Below are positions 1 through 7,822 of a stretch of 13,103 bases of DNA, piece after piece. Below the pieces are notes generated by a model, which worked only from the letters and a program-made list of their open reading frames with translations, had not been told where the DNA came from and did not search any database. Both the position numbers and the translations under genes were made by a program. This DNA is from Bacteroides sp. (GTDB lineage Bacteria; Bacteroidota; Bacteroidia; Bacteroidales; Bacteroidaceae), in the NCBI GenBank assembly GCA_030151885.1, contig JASLCG010000115.1:1-13103 (forward strand). The letters are read 5' to 3'. How positions within the stretch are numbered: the stretch's first letter is position 1; each line of letters opens with the position of its first letter.

Positions 1-5
1 TATAA

Positions 6-41
6 ATAAAGGCTACAAGAATATTTTCTTGTAGCCTTTAT
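6..41 (-). terminator. Rho-independent terminator of the rnf operon
   Basis: A perfect 16-bp stem (arms 6-21 and 26-41, core GGCTACAAG/CTTGTAGCC) closes on a 4-nt loop. Read on the minus strand it is followed by a T-rich run (revcomp of 1-5 and outward), 24 bp past the rnfA stop, so it ends the rnf transcript. The plus-strand side (TCATTTATTTTATT) is also T-rich, so it may work in both directions and also serve a gene left of the window. Confidence 0.9.
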
Positions 42-64
42 CATTTATTTTATTGGGTAGTTAA

Positions 65-637
65 TTAAACTACTCCTGCAAACCCCATAAATGCCATAGC
101 CAGTAAACCTGCTGTTATAAGTGCTATAGGCGTACCTTTCATCCCTTTTGGAAGTTTAATTAGGCGCATTTGCTCTCTTAATCCAGCAAAAAGAACCAGT
201 GCTAAACCGAACCCTATTGCAGTTGCAAAAGCATAAACAACACCTGTTAACAAATCAAAATCTTTTTGGACTACTAATATAGCTACTCCTAGAATACAAC
301 AGTTAGTTGTAATAAGAGGTAAAAACACCCCTAGAGCTTGATAAAGTGCAGGTGAAACTTTCTTTAAAATAATTTCAACCATCTGAACAAGACCTGCAAT
401 AACCAAAATAAAGGTTATGGTCTGTAAATACTCAAGATTGAACTTAACCAAGATTAAGTTCTGGATTAAGAAAGTTACTACAGTAGCAATTGTTAATACA
501 AAAGCCACAGCAGCTCCCATCCCCATAGCAGTCTCAACTTTTTTAGATACACCTAAGAAAGGACATATCCCTAAGAATTGAGATAACACAATGTTATTTA
601 CAAATATGGCTGAGATAAATATTAATATATATTCCAT
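65..637 (-). CDS. rnfA: RnfA, membrane subunit of ferredoxin:NAD+ oxidoreductase
   Basis: Integral membrane subunit of the Rnf complex, which couples electron flow between reduced ferredoxin and NAD+ to ion translocation. The 190 residues match the usual RnfA length and are almost wholly hydrophobic, consistent with the six helices known for RnfA/NqrE. Two conserved half-motifs are visible: GICPFLGVSK with C25, and LITTNCCILG with C113/C114. In the family, cysteines at these places bind a [2Fe-2S] cluster within the membrane together with the matching cysteines of RnfE/NqrD; that assignment is family knowledge. RnfA and RnfE in this window share both motifs and are paralogues. It is the last gene of the operon, 26 bp after rnfE, with a terminator just downstream. 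The ATG at 637 gives the canonical MEYILIF start. Confidence 0.97.
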   Translation of the reverse strand: MEYILIFISAIFVNNIVLSQFLGICPFLGVSKKVETAMGMGAAVAFVLTIATVVTFLIQNLILVKFNLEYLQTITFILVIAGLVQMVEIILKKVSPALYQALGVFLPLITTNCCILGVAILVVQKDFDLLTGVVYAFATAIGFGLALVLFAGLREQMRLIKLPKGMKGTPIALITAGLLAMAFMGFAGVV

Positions 638-663
638 AATATAATTCAGTTATAATGTGATGG

Positions 664-1251
664 TTACTTTTTAACCTTCATTTGATTAATTAATGCTATT
701 AAATAACCTAAAGCAATAAATGCCCCTGGAGGTAATACAAATAGCAACATTCCATAATCTTCACTGTATAAAGTCATGTCAAATACTTTACCTGTACCCA
801 ATAATTCACGAACAGCACCAAGTAATGTTAATGCTAACGTAAAACCAAGACCAATACCTAATCCATCAAACATAGAAGGTACTGCTTTATTCTTTGCAGC
901 AAAAGACTCTGCTCTACCTAGTACAATACAGTTTACTACAATAAGAGGTATAAACAATCCTAATGAAGAGTAAAGCTCTGGTAAATAAGCCTGCATAACC
1001 ATTTGTAGAAGTGTAACAAAAGATGCAATAACCACAATAAATGCAGGAATACGCACCATATCTGGAATTAAATTCTTAATCAGTGAAATTACAAGGTTTG
1101 AGCAAATTAGCACAAACATAGTAGCCAATCCCATCCCCATACCATTAATTGCAGAAGAAGTTGTTCCTAATGTAGGACACATACCTAACAACAATACGAA
1201 AATGGGGTTCTCTTTAATGATTCCGTTTAATACAATCTTTAAATTCTTCAT
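664..1251 (-). CDS. rnfE: RnfE, membrane subunit of ferredoxin:NAD+ oxidoreductase
   Basis: Membrane subunit paired with RnfA in the ion-translocating core. The 195-residue, multi-helix protein carries the family's two half-motifs: GMCPTLGTT with C25, and PLIVVNCIVLGRAES with C108, the expected ligands of the intramembrane Fe-S centre. The NCIVLGRAES stretch separates RnfE/NqrD from RnfA/NqrE. It starts 4 bp after the rnfG stop and ends 26 bp before rnfA, so it is very probably co-transcribed and perhaps translationally coupled to rnfG. Length and motifs are complete and nothing is broken. Confidence 0.97.
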   Translation of the reverse strand: MKNLKIVLNGIIKENPIFVLLLGMCPTLGTTSSAINGMGMGLATMFVLICSNLVISLIKNLIPDMVRIPAFIVVIASFVTLLQMVMQAYLPELYSSLGLFIPLIVVNCIVLGRAESFAAKNKAVPSMFDGLGIGLGFTLALTLLGAVRELLGTGKVFDMTLYSEDYGMLLFVLPPGAFIALGYLIALINQMKVKK

Positions 1252-1255
1252 AATC

Positions 1256-1876
1256 TTACTCCTCCTCGTTATTAGTTACCGTAGCTCCAGAAGTTGCATT
1301 ATGGTTATCATTACCTTTATAAGCATTATAGGCAGTAGTTACAGCCTTTAAGAAAGCCCTAGATGTAATAGTAGATGCAGTGATAGCATCAATTTTTCCT
1401 CCATCTTTTGACACCTTAAAAGTAGCATCTCCCGGATTCATATTAATAATACTACTCTTACCTTGTTCTTGGAACCAATCTTTTACTTTAGACCCCAAAC
1501 CTGGAGTTTCTGAGTGACTCAATACAGAGTATCCATAAACTTTTCCTTCAGTATCGAAGCCTACTAATATTTTAAGATCGCCACCATAACCTGGAGCTTT
1601 AGCTTCAACAGCACTACCAACAAACTTTCCATCTTTACTAGCTGGGTAAATGTTAATAGTCTCTCCATGATTGTCAAACTTTACAATATCAACAATAGGA
1701 TCATTATCGAACTCCGGAACAACCTGACCTATTGCTTCTTTCAAGATATTAGCTTGAGCTTTATTAATAGGATCTTTCGTTAACTCGTTCATAAATGCCA
1801 GAATAGCTACAGAAATAGCTGTTACTGATAGAAGAACGATAACCATATTTTTTAATGATGATTCTAACTTTTTCAT
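1256..1876 (-). CDS. rnfG: RnfG, covalent-FMN subunit of ferredoxin:NAD+ oxidoreductase
   Basis: One N-terminal membrane anchor (about residues 9-29) carries a periplasmic FMN-binding domain. Family features seen are APGYGG (94-99), SHSETPGLGSK (120-130) and the flavin attachment motif DAITASTITS (163-172). By homology FMN is joined through phosphodiester to Thr169, normally by the flavin transferase ApbE, which is not encoded in this window. The motif reads TAST where many family members have SGAT. Unusually, the tail ends in NATSGATVTNNEEE, so a second motif with ideal SGAT spacing (Thr199) lies seven residues before the C-terminus, with Asn193 where the motif's Asp would be. The 206-residue length is normal. 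The start overlaps the rnfD stop by 4 bp (ATGA type), which suggests translational coupling. Confidence 0.96.
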   Translation of the reverse strand: MKKLESSLKNMVIVLLSVTAISVAILAFMNELTKDPINKAQANILKEAIGQVVPEFDNDPIVDIVKFDNHGETINIYPASKDGKFVGSAVEAKAPGYGGDLKILVGFDTEGKVYGYSVLSHSETPGLGSKVKDWFQEQGKSSIINMNPGDATFKVSKDGGKIDAITASTITSRAFLKAVTTAYNAYKGNDNHNATSGATVTNNEEE

Positions 1877-2868
1877 TTCTTCTTAGCTACCTCCCCAAAG
1901 CGTTTTGGTTTACAATACATATTAATTAGTGGTGTAAATGCATTCATAATTAGAATAGCAAAAGACATACCCTCTGGATAAGATCCAAATAATCTAATTA
2001 CAACTGTCAACAGCCCAATAGCAACACCATAAATCAACATTCCTTTATGTGTCATAGGAGAAGTTACATAATCAGTAGCCATAAATATAGCTCCTAATAA
2101 AAGACCTCCTGTTAAAAGGTGAGTTAATGGAGATGCATAAATGTCTGGGTTATAATAATGCATTGCACCTGCAAAAATAAATACAGTTGCTATTATTGAT
2201 ATAGGAATATGCCAAGTAATAATTCGCTTCCAAAGCATATAGGCCAATCCTAATAATAAGGCAATAGCACTAACTTCACCCAAAGATCCTGCATTTTCAC
2301 CTAAAAATAGGTGGAACGAATCAGGTAGTTGACTTAAAGCAAAGTTAGGATCTCCGTTAATTACTCCTTTCATTATTGCCAATGGAGTAGCTCCTGTTGT
2401 AGCATCTGCATACGCAGTTAACTGACCTATTTCTGGCCAAGTAGTCATTTGAACAGGAAAAGATAAAAGCAAAAATACACGACCTGCTAAAGCTGGATTA
2501 AATGGGTTATTACCTAAACCTCCAAAAGACATTTTTCCAACACCAATTGCAAATAATGCACCTAATATGATAATCCAAATAGGAAGATTTGATGGAACAT
2601 TAAATGCGAGCAATATACCTGTTATTGCTGCAGAACCATCTAAAATAGTAGTTTCTGGTCTATTAAGTAAGTATTTACTAATAGCAAATTCAAAAAACAT
2701 ACATGCAGCTACCGCAGTAACTGTTACAATCAAAGCACCTAATCCAAATACGTAAAGCGATACTAAAAAAGCAGGAAGTAGAGCTAATAATACTCCGTAC
2801 ATATTTCGCTTAACACTATCGCCACTATGGATGTGAGGTGAAAGGGATACGATTAATTTATTTTCCAT
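1873..2868 (-). CDS. rnfD: RnfD, covalent-FMN membrane subunit of ferredoxin:NAD+ oxidoreductase
   Basis: Polytopic membrane subunit homologous to NqrB that carries a covalently bound FMN. The motif DATTGATPL (155-163) supplies the acceptor Thr161. Other family signatures seen are SPHIHSGDSV (10-19), GLGNNPFNPALAGRVFL (117-133) and MATDYVTSPMTHKG (263-276). Several long hydrophobic segments fit the known multi-helix topology. Its 331 residues are within the usual range. It begins 8 bp after rnfC and overlaps rnfG by 4 bp. No anomalies are seen. Confidence 0.97.
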   Translation of the reverse strand: MENKLIVSLSPHIHSGDSVKRNMYGVLLALLPAFLVSLYVFGLGALIVTVTAVAACMFFEFAISKYLLNRPETTILDGSAAITGILLAFNVPSNLPIWIIILGALFAIGVGKMSFGGLGNNPFNPALAGRVFLLLSFPVQMTTWPEIGQLTAYADATTGATPLAIMKGVINGDPNFALSQLPDSFHLFLGENAGSLGEVSAIALLLGLAYMLWKRIITWHIPISIIATVFIFAGAMHYYNPDIYASPLTHLLTGGLLLGAIFMATDYVTSPMTHKGMLIYGVAIGLLTVVIRLFGSYPEGMSFAILIMNAFTPLINMYCKPKRFGEVAKKK

Positions 2869-2876
2869 TTTTTCTA

Positions 2877-4211
2877 TTATTTAGCTTTACGTGAGCGAAT
2901 TATACCACCAACTGTCGCTTTACCCAATCTACAGTAGTCTAATAAAGGACGATTTGTAGGGCAAGTATATTGGCATGAACCGCACTCAATACAATCCATG
3001 ATACGTTCTGGCTCCATTTCTTCAAACTCTTGGTGTTCAGAAAGAGCTGCTAAAAGGTATGGTTCAAGCCCCATAGGACAAACACTTACACATTTTGCAC
3101 AACGAATACAAGTTTGAATTTCACCTCGTTTTGCCTCTTTTTTATTCATAATGAGTACACCCGAGCTACCTTTAGCAGTCGGAACATCAGCATTCATTAA
3201 TGCTTTACCCATCATAGGGCCACCACCAACTAGTTTACCAGTGTCTTGAGGAAGCCCACCACACGCATCAATTAATTGTACCATTGGTGTTCCAATACGT
3301 ACTAATAAATTTGATGGTTTAGCTAAAGACTTACCTGTTATAGTAACTACACGCTCAAATAGAGGTTTGTTTTTCTGCACAGCCTCATACACAGCAAAAG
3401 CAGTTCCAACATTCTGAACAACTGCACCTGTAGATATTGGCAATGCACCACTAGATACTTGACGTTTTGTTACAGCATCTATTAACTGTTTTTCACCACC
3501 TTGAGGGTATTGAACTTTCAAAGGAACAATTTCAATACCGGCATAGGTAGATGCAACTTTCGTCATTAGTTCAATAGCATCTGGTTTATTATTTTCAATA
3601 CCAATAAAAGCTTTATTTACTTTTACAGCTTTCATTAAGATATTAACACCCACCATAATTTCTTCTGCCTTTTCAAGCATCAATTGGTGATCTGCTGTTA
3701 AGTATGGTTCACACTCTACAGCATTAATAATAACGCATTCAGCTTTAAATGCAGGAGGAGGAGTCAGTTTAATGTGCGTTGGAAAACAAGCACCACCTAA
3801 TCCTACAATACCACAGTCGGCTATTTGCTTTACAATCTCTTCTGAAGAAAGTGTACATTCTTTTACTAAATTATCGCTACGATCTATAGTTTCTTCCCAC
3901 TCATCCCCTTCAACATCAATAATAATTGCAGGTTTTGGGTATCCACTAGCATCAATAACATTATCAATCTTAAAGACCTTACCACTTACAGAAGAGTGGA
4001 TGGCTGCAGAGACAAAACCCGTTGGTTCGGCAATTTTAGTCCCTACTTTTACAATATCGCCACGCTTTACTATTGCTCTTGCAGGAGCACCAATGTGTTG
4101 ACCCAATAGAATAGTAACACGTTTTGGTATATCTGCCTTAACAATAGATTGATGTGCTGATAACTTATTTTCTTGTGGATGTATACCACCAATTGAAAAC
4201 GTCTTCAACAT
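2877..4211 (-). CDS. rnfC: RnfC, NADH-binding Fe-S subunit of ferredoxin:NAD+ oxidoreductase
   Basis: Cytoplasmic subunit thought to be the NAD(H) site of Rnf. The N-terminal RnfC barrel region (GGIHPQENK) is followed by the Rossmann-like, NuoF-related NADH/FMN segment with GLGGACFPTHIK (137-148) and NAVECEPYL (163-171), then an SLBB-like region. The C-terminus has two 4Fe-4S motifs: C368/C371/C374/C378 (CIRCAKCVSVCP) and C407/C410/C413/C417 (CIECGSCQYTCP). At 444 residues it is the short form without the long Lys/Ala-rich tail of Enterobacteria RnfC, as is usual in anaerobes. The gene lies 36 bp after rnfB, the widest internal gap of the operon, and 8 bp before rnfD. Confidence 0.97.
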   Translation of the reverse strand: MLKTFSIGGIHPQENKLSAHQSIVKADIPKRVTILLGQHIGAPARAIVKRGDIVKVGTKIAEPTGFVSAAIHSSVSGKVFKIDNVIDASGYPKPAIIIDVEGDEWEETIDRSDNLVKECTLSSEEIVKQIADCGIVGLGGACFPTHIKLTPPPAFKAECVIINAVECEPYLTADHQLMLEKAEEIMVGVNILMKAVKVNKAFIGIENNKPDAIELMTKVASTYAGIEIVPLKVQYPQGGEKQLIDAVTKRQVSSGALPISTGAVVQNVGTAFAVYEAVQKNKPLFERVVTITGKSLAKPSNLLVRIGTPMVQLIDACGGLPQDTGKLVGGGPMMGKALMNADVPTAKGSSGVLIMNKKEAKRGEIQTCIRCAKCVSVCPMGLEPYLLAALSEHQEFEEMEPERIMDCIECGSCQYTCPTNRPLLDYCRLGKATVGGIIRSRKAK

Positions 4212-4247
4212 ATATATTGTATTTATTAAATTCTTAATTTATTCAGT

Positions 4248-5207
4248 TTAATTAGTCGCTTTATCTTCAGTAGCCTTTGGAGCTTCTTTCTTCTCAACCT
4301 CTTTTTCTGCTGATGCAGGAGTTTTTTTTGCAGTCTCTTTTACCACAGCAGTTTTATCTGTAGCTACAGTTTGTGCTTTTGGTTTACGAGGAGGAAAGTT
4401 TACTTCAATAATTGAGTCTTGTGGACAAGCCTCAACACACTTACGGCAAGACCTACACTTGTGTGGGTCGATGTAAGCTAAATTGCTACCTAGCTCTATA
4501 GCGTCGAATGGGCAAGTTTTCACACAAATACCACAGCCAATACAGCCTACAGAACAAGCTTTACGAGTCGCAGCTCCTTTGTCTTTGTTAACACACGACA
4601 CGTAAACTCTACGAGAGCGTTTACCAACTGGACGTAGCTCAATAATGTTTTTAGGACAAGCAGTAACACATGAATTACATGCAGTACATTTAGATTCATC
4701 TACTTCAGGAAGACCTGTTTCTGGATTCATGTGAATTGCATCAAATTGACATGCTGCAACACAATCTCCACAACCTAAACAGCCATAGCTACAAGCTGTT
4801 TCTCCTCCATATAAAGAAGATGCAATGGCACAACTCATAGCCCCATCGTATTGGTTGATGCGTGGACGATGTTCGCATGTACCATTACAGCGTACCACAG
4901 CTACAAGTGGCTCGGTATCTCCAGCATCCATACCAAGAATAGTAGCAATTTTGCCCATTACTTCTGCACCGCCAACAGGACAGTTTTTACCGTCTAGAGT
5001 ATCAGCTTTAACACAAGCTTCGGCAAATCCACCACATCCAGGGTAGCCACAACCACCACAGTTTGCCTGAGGAAGGACTTCAGATACCTGAGCAATTCTT
5101 GGATCTTCATAAACTGCGAACTTCTTAGAGGCTGCGTACAAGATGAGTGATATAACAAGCGCGATAGCCCCAATAGAAACAACTGCAGTCAGGATCAAAT
5201 TAGTCAT
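4248..5207 (-). CDS. rnfB: RnfB, multi-cluster ferredoxin subunit of ferredoxin:NAD+ oxidoreductase
   Basis: Electron entry subunit that accepts electrons from ferredoxin. After one membrane anchor (about 5-25) comes the RnfB Fe-S domain with C50, C53, C58 and C76 (CGGCGYPGC, then NCPVGG). Further cysteines (107, 111, 126, 139) follow, typical of the long RnfB of anaerobes. Two ferredoxin-type double domains then give four CxxCxxC motifs starting at C143, C174, C222 and C251, paired with C153, C184, C232 and C261, enough for four [4Fe-4S] clusters. The first double domain has CQ where CP is usual at C153. Residues 272-319 form a Lys/Ala/Glu/Thr-rich, low-complexity tail, probably disordered. 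The 319 residues make it clearly longer than the two-cluster RnfB of gamma-proteobacteria. It starts 7 bp after rseC. Confidence 0.97.
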   Translation of the reverse strand: MTNLILTAVVSIGAIALVISLILYAASKKFAVYEDPRIAQVSEVLPQANCGGCGYPGCGGFAEACVKADTLDGKNCPVGGAEVMGKIATILGMDAGDTEPLVAVVRCNGTCEHRPRINQYDGAMSCAIASSLYGGETACSYGCLGCGDCVAACQFDAIHMNPETGLPEVDESKCTACNSCVTACPKNIIELRPVGKRSRRVYVSCVNKDKGAATRKACSVGCIGCGICVKTCPFDAIELGSNLAYIDPHKCRSCRKCVEACPQDSIIEVNFPPRKPKAQTVATDKTAVVKETAKKTPASAEKEVEKKEAPKATEDKATN

Positions 5208-5214
5208 AAGATAG

Positions 5215-5640
5215 TTATTTTATTGGTTTGATTTTAAATGTAAATTCGTCTTTTATTTTATTTTTCAATAGCCATAAAATAAAATAATAGGGCACCAAAC
5301 ATCCTAGTGCAAGTAATGCAGCATACAGCTCATCTTCCAACAAGCCCATAAAAACAAATAAAGAACTGATTACTGTAATGAAAGGTATAACAAAAGCTAA
5401 TAGAATAGCTTTTAGCCCCATACTAGACTCTCCTACAATTAAGACTGTATCGCCTTTTTGAAAAGTTGTAGAACGAGTATTAGAATAAGGTACATCGATG
5501 TATTTTTCTTTGCTTTCTGATGAAGAGCAATATCCTTTAGCACTACAAGCTGAACACGCTGTAGTCTGGATAATTTTTACTTTTATAGTCGCATTATTAA
5601 TATCCTCAATAATGCCTTCGTGTTGAATAGTATTTGTCAT
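5215..5640 (-). CDS. rseC: RseC/MucC-family membrane protein (SoxR-reducing system type)
   Basis: Small membrane protein of the RseC/MucC family. In E. coli the relatives of Rnf (Rsx) and RseC act together to reduce the SoxR Fe-S cluster; in Bacteroidota the gene is regularly the first of the rnf operon, so a role in assembly or redox upkeep of Rnf is plausible but is inference. The N-terminal domain holds the family cysteine cluster CSACSAKGYC (C29, C32, C38). Two hydrophobic helices (about 75-99 and 104-125) follow, then a short basic end. The 141 residues are normal. It heads the operon: 7 bp to rnfB and about 230 bp of non-coding DNA upstream before the pyrG-yidC terminator. Confidence 0.9.
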   Translation of the reverse strand: MTNTIQHEGIIEDINNATIKVKIIQTTACSACSAKGYCSSSESKEKYIDVPYSNTRSTTFQKGDTVLIVGESSMGLKAILLAFVIPFITVISSLFVFMGLLEDELYAALLALGCLVPYYFILWLLKNKIKDEFTFKIKPIK

Positions 5641-5668
5641 GTTTGCAAACTATACTTTACAATTAAGG

Positions 5669-5676
5669 CAAATTTA
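5669..5676 (-). promoter_or_regulatory. Possible -7 element for the rseC-rnf operon
   Basis: On the minus strand this reads TAAATTTG, a match to the Bacteroidota -7 consensus TAnnTTTG, about 28 bp before the rseC start. No good TTTG -33 element lies at the expected distance, so this is only a candidate. The operon promoter must lie somewhere between 5641 and 5870, because a terminator closes off the genes upstream. Confidence 0.25.
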
Positions 5677-5770
5677 ATCAATATTTATGAAGAATAAAGA
5701 GGAAAGGCAAATTTTATCCATATATATTCTTCTACCTAAAGGAAACTGAATTATAAATTAACAAAATAGC

Positions 5771-5788
5771 TTTGATACATATATCAAA
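5771..5788. repeat. Short palindrome upstream of the rseC-rnf operon
   Basis: TTTGATA and TATCAAA form a perfect 7-bp inverted repeat around a 4-nt centre (CATA), about 130 bp upstream of rseC in the only non-coding stretch that can hold the operon's promoter. Its size and symmetry fit a dimeric regulator site, but no regulator can be named and AT-rich DNA gives such matches by chance. Confidence 0.3.
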
Positions 5789-5872
5789 ACAGTACTTACA
5801 GCCTATATGGTCGGGCTTTATTGAGTTATTCCATCTCTTTTTAAAAGCTAATTATTCAAATTTTACATACAA

Positions 5873-5907
5873 AAAAGAGGAGTAAGCTATCTGCCTACTC
5901 CTCTTTT
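5873..5907 (-). terminator. Rho-independent terminator of pyrG-yidC
   Basis: A 12-bp perfect stem (5873-5884 with 5896-5907, core GAGGAGTA/TACTCCTC) can be lengthened inward by two pairs after one mismatch. On the minus strand it runs into TTTTTT. It lies 27 bp after the yidC stop, so it separates pyrG-yidC from the rnf operon. Confidence 0.9.
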
Positions 5908-5934
5908 AAATACGAGTTCTTAATGAACTGTTTG

Positions 5935-7797
5935 TTATTTTTGATTTTTCAATCGTTCTTGCTCCTCTTGCATTTTAGCTAAACGAGCAGCAAAACCTGA
6001 TTGTTTTTTCTTTGTATTTTTATTTGCTTCCAACGATGCTAACAATTTCTCTTCGTCTGTCGTTTTACGTAAGAAAATCATAGTAACTACACTTATCAAA
6101 GTAGATAAGAAGTAGTAGAAACAAAGTCCTGAAGGATAATCATTTAATATAAACAAGAACATTACAGGCATTAGGTACATCATCCATTTCATGGCTGGCA
6201 TTTGAGGTTGTGCACCTGTATTTTGTTGTGCCATTGTAAACTTCGTGTTCAAAATATTTGTAACAGTCATCAATAAACAGAATATACTTAAATGATCGCC
6301 TAACAATGGAATATGGAATGGGAATTTAATCAATGCATCATACGTTGATAAATCTGCAGCCCATAAGAAACTTTGTTGACGAAGTTCAATAGCGCTAGGA
6401 ACGAACATAAATAACGCCATTAAAATAGGGAACTGTATCAACATAGGTAAACATCCACCCATAGGACTAACACCATACTGACTATATAAGCCCATAACCT
6501 CTTGTTGCTTTTTCATAGCATCTTCTTGATTAGGGTATTTTGCATTTATGGCATCAATTTGAGGTTTTAGCACTCTCATTTTGGCAGAAGACATATATGT
6601 TTTCTTTGTAGCAGGGAATACCACTGCCTTCACGATAATAGTCATTATTAACAGAACCAAGCCCATGTGCATACCAAGACCTGTTAACCAGTCAAATATA
6701 TTGACAGTAAACCATCTATTAATTTGTTTTACTACTGGCCAACCTAAATATACTAATGTATTAAGCTTCCATTTTGTATCTTTACCACTATCTATGGCTT
6801 GAAGAGTTTTATACTTGTTTGGTCCTAGGTACAAATACAGTTGTGTATCTTTCTGACCAGTAGGATCGAAGAAAGTCTTCATGTCTGCTTTGTACTCTTT
6901 TACAAATTTACTATCATTTTCTTCGGCCTTAGTGCTTAAAGAAGCAGCTTCAAAACCTTGATCAGAAATTAGTACAGATGCAAAGAACTGACTTCTAAAT
7001 GCCACCCATGTTAAGTTTTCTTTAGGAGTTTCTGTCTCTGTTTTAGTTTCGCTTAAGCGCTCTGTATCATTCTTAACCGTTCTATATGTTAAGCATGAAA
7101 GACGATTTTCAAAAACATGTCCTCTCTCTTGTCTTGGTGTATTTTGAAACCAATCAATATCAACATAGCTGTTATTAGCTAGTTTTCCTTGCATTCCTTT
7201 CGAAGAGATTTTGAAATCTACTAAGTAACCTTTAGACTCATCGTTTTGCAGCGTATATATAAAGTCTATAAAGCTGCTTGTACCGCCATCTGTATAAAGA
7301 CGCATTGTAACACTAGAATCTGTAATGTTAATAGGAGTAAAGAATAAGTCTTTAGTTCTTATAACCTCATTCTGATTATAGAAGTTAAAATTCAGAATAT
7401 TTTCATCTCCTTTAAATAGAACTAAATCTTTTTTATTGTTGCCATCGGCATCTCCTTGATCTTTGTAATCTTTTAAAGATGCAGAATAGATACGTCCTCC
7501 TTTATTAGAGAAAATAACTTTCATTACATCATTTTCCAATGTAACAAACTCCTCTTCTACTTTGCGAGATGCATTATAGAAAATAGATGTTGAGTCAACC
7601 TCTTCGAATGCCACATTTTGCGCTAGGGCAGCAGCTTGTTTCGCTTTCAGTGCCTCTTGTTCTGCATTAACTGCAGTAATCGAGTCATTGTATTGCTGCA
7701 TAGCAGCCACTTGCTCTTCGCTAGGTCTTGTAAAGTAATTGAATCCTACTAAAAGAAGTCCTATCAATACAAAACCGGTAATGGTGTTTTTGTCCAT
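5935..7797 (-). CDS. yidC: YidC, membrane protein insertase
   Basis: Inserts and folds inner-membrane proteins, alone or with the Sec translocon. Domains in order: N-terminal anchor (about 7-20), an Ala/Gln/Glu-rich linker, a large periplasmic beta-domain (about 85-345), and the conserved Oxa1-type membrane core (about 365-580). Key features seen are the groove arginine R408 in SSAKMRVLKPQI, the cytoplasmic hairpin after it (about 410-440), MGGCLPMLIQFPI (446-458), and the last helices with NDYPSGLCFYYFLS (552-565). The C-terminus is basic and charged (ending ERLKNQK), as expected for ribosome contact. At 620 residues it is the long form usual in Bacteroidota. It follows pyrG by 25 bp and has its own terminator downstream, so the two genes are probably one transcript. 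Confidence 0.97.
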   Translation of the reverse strand: MDKNTITGFVLIGLLLVGFNYFTRPSEEQVAAMQQYNDSITAVNAEQEALKAKQAAALAQNVAFEEVDSTSIFYNASRKVEEEFVTLENDVMKVIFSNKGGRIYSASLKDYKDQGDADGNNKKDLVLFKGDENILNFNFYNQNEVIRTKDLFFTPINITDSSVTMRLYTDGGTSSFIDFIYTLQNDESKGYLVDFKISSKGMQGKLANNSYVDIDWFQNTPRQERGHVFENRLSCLTYRTVKNDTERLSETKTETETPKENLTWVAFRSQFFASVLISDQGFEAASLSTKAEENDSKFVKEYKADMKTFFDPTGQKDTQLYLYLGPNKYKTLQAIDSGKDTKWKLNTLVYLGWPVVKQINRWFTVNIFDWLTGLGMHMGLVLLIMTIIVKAVVFPATKKTYMSSAKMRVLKPQIDAINAKYPNQEDAMKKQQEVMGLYSQYGVSPMGGCLPMLIQFPILMALFMFVPSAIELRQQSFLWAADLSTYDALIKFPFHIPLLGDHLSIFCLLMTVTNILNTKFTMAQQNTGAQPQMPAMKWMMYLMPVMFLFILNDYPSGLCFYYFLSTLISVVTMIFLRKTTDEEKLLASLEANKNTKKKQSGFAARLAKMQEEQERLKNQK

Positions 7798-7822
7798 GAA
7801 TATTTGCGTTGATTATTATTGT

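Noticed and set aside
776..973. Plus-strand open frame inside rnfE
   Set aside because: It is antisense to a fully conserved rnfE gene and its product is low-complexity; a shadow frame.
4994..5182. Minus-strand open frame inside rnfB in another frame
   Set aside because: It overlaps the conserved Fe-S domain of RnfB and has no family likeness.
5713..5721. DnaA-box-like TTATCCATA
   Set aside because: A single imperfect match in AT-rich DNA with no cluster of boxes and no origin genes nearby.
5799..5817. Small AGCC/GGCT-type hairpin upstream of rseC
   Set aside because: Only about four pairs with a large loop; not distinguishable from chance.
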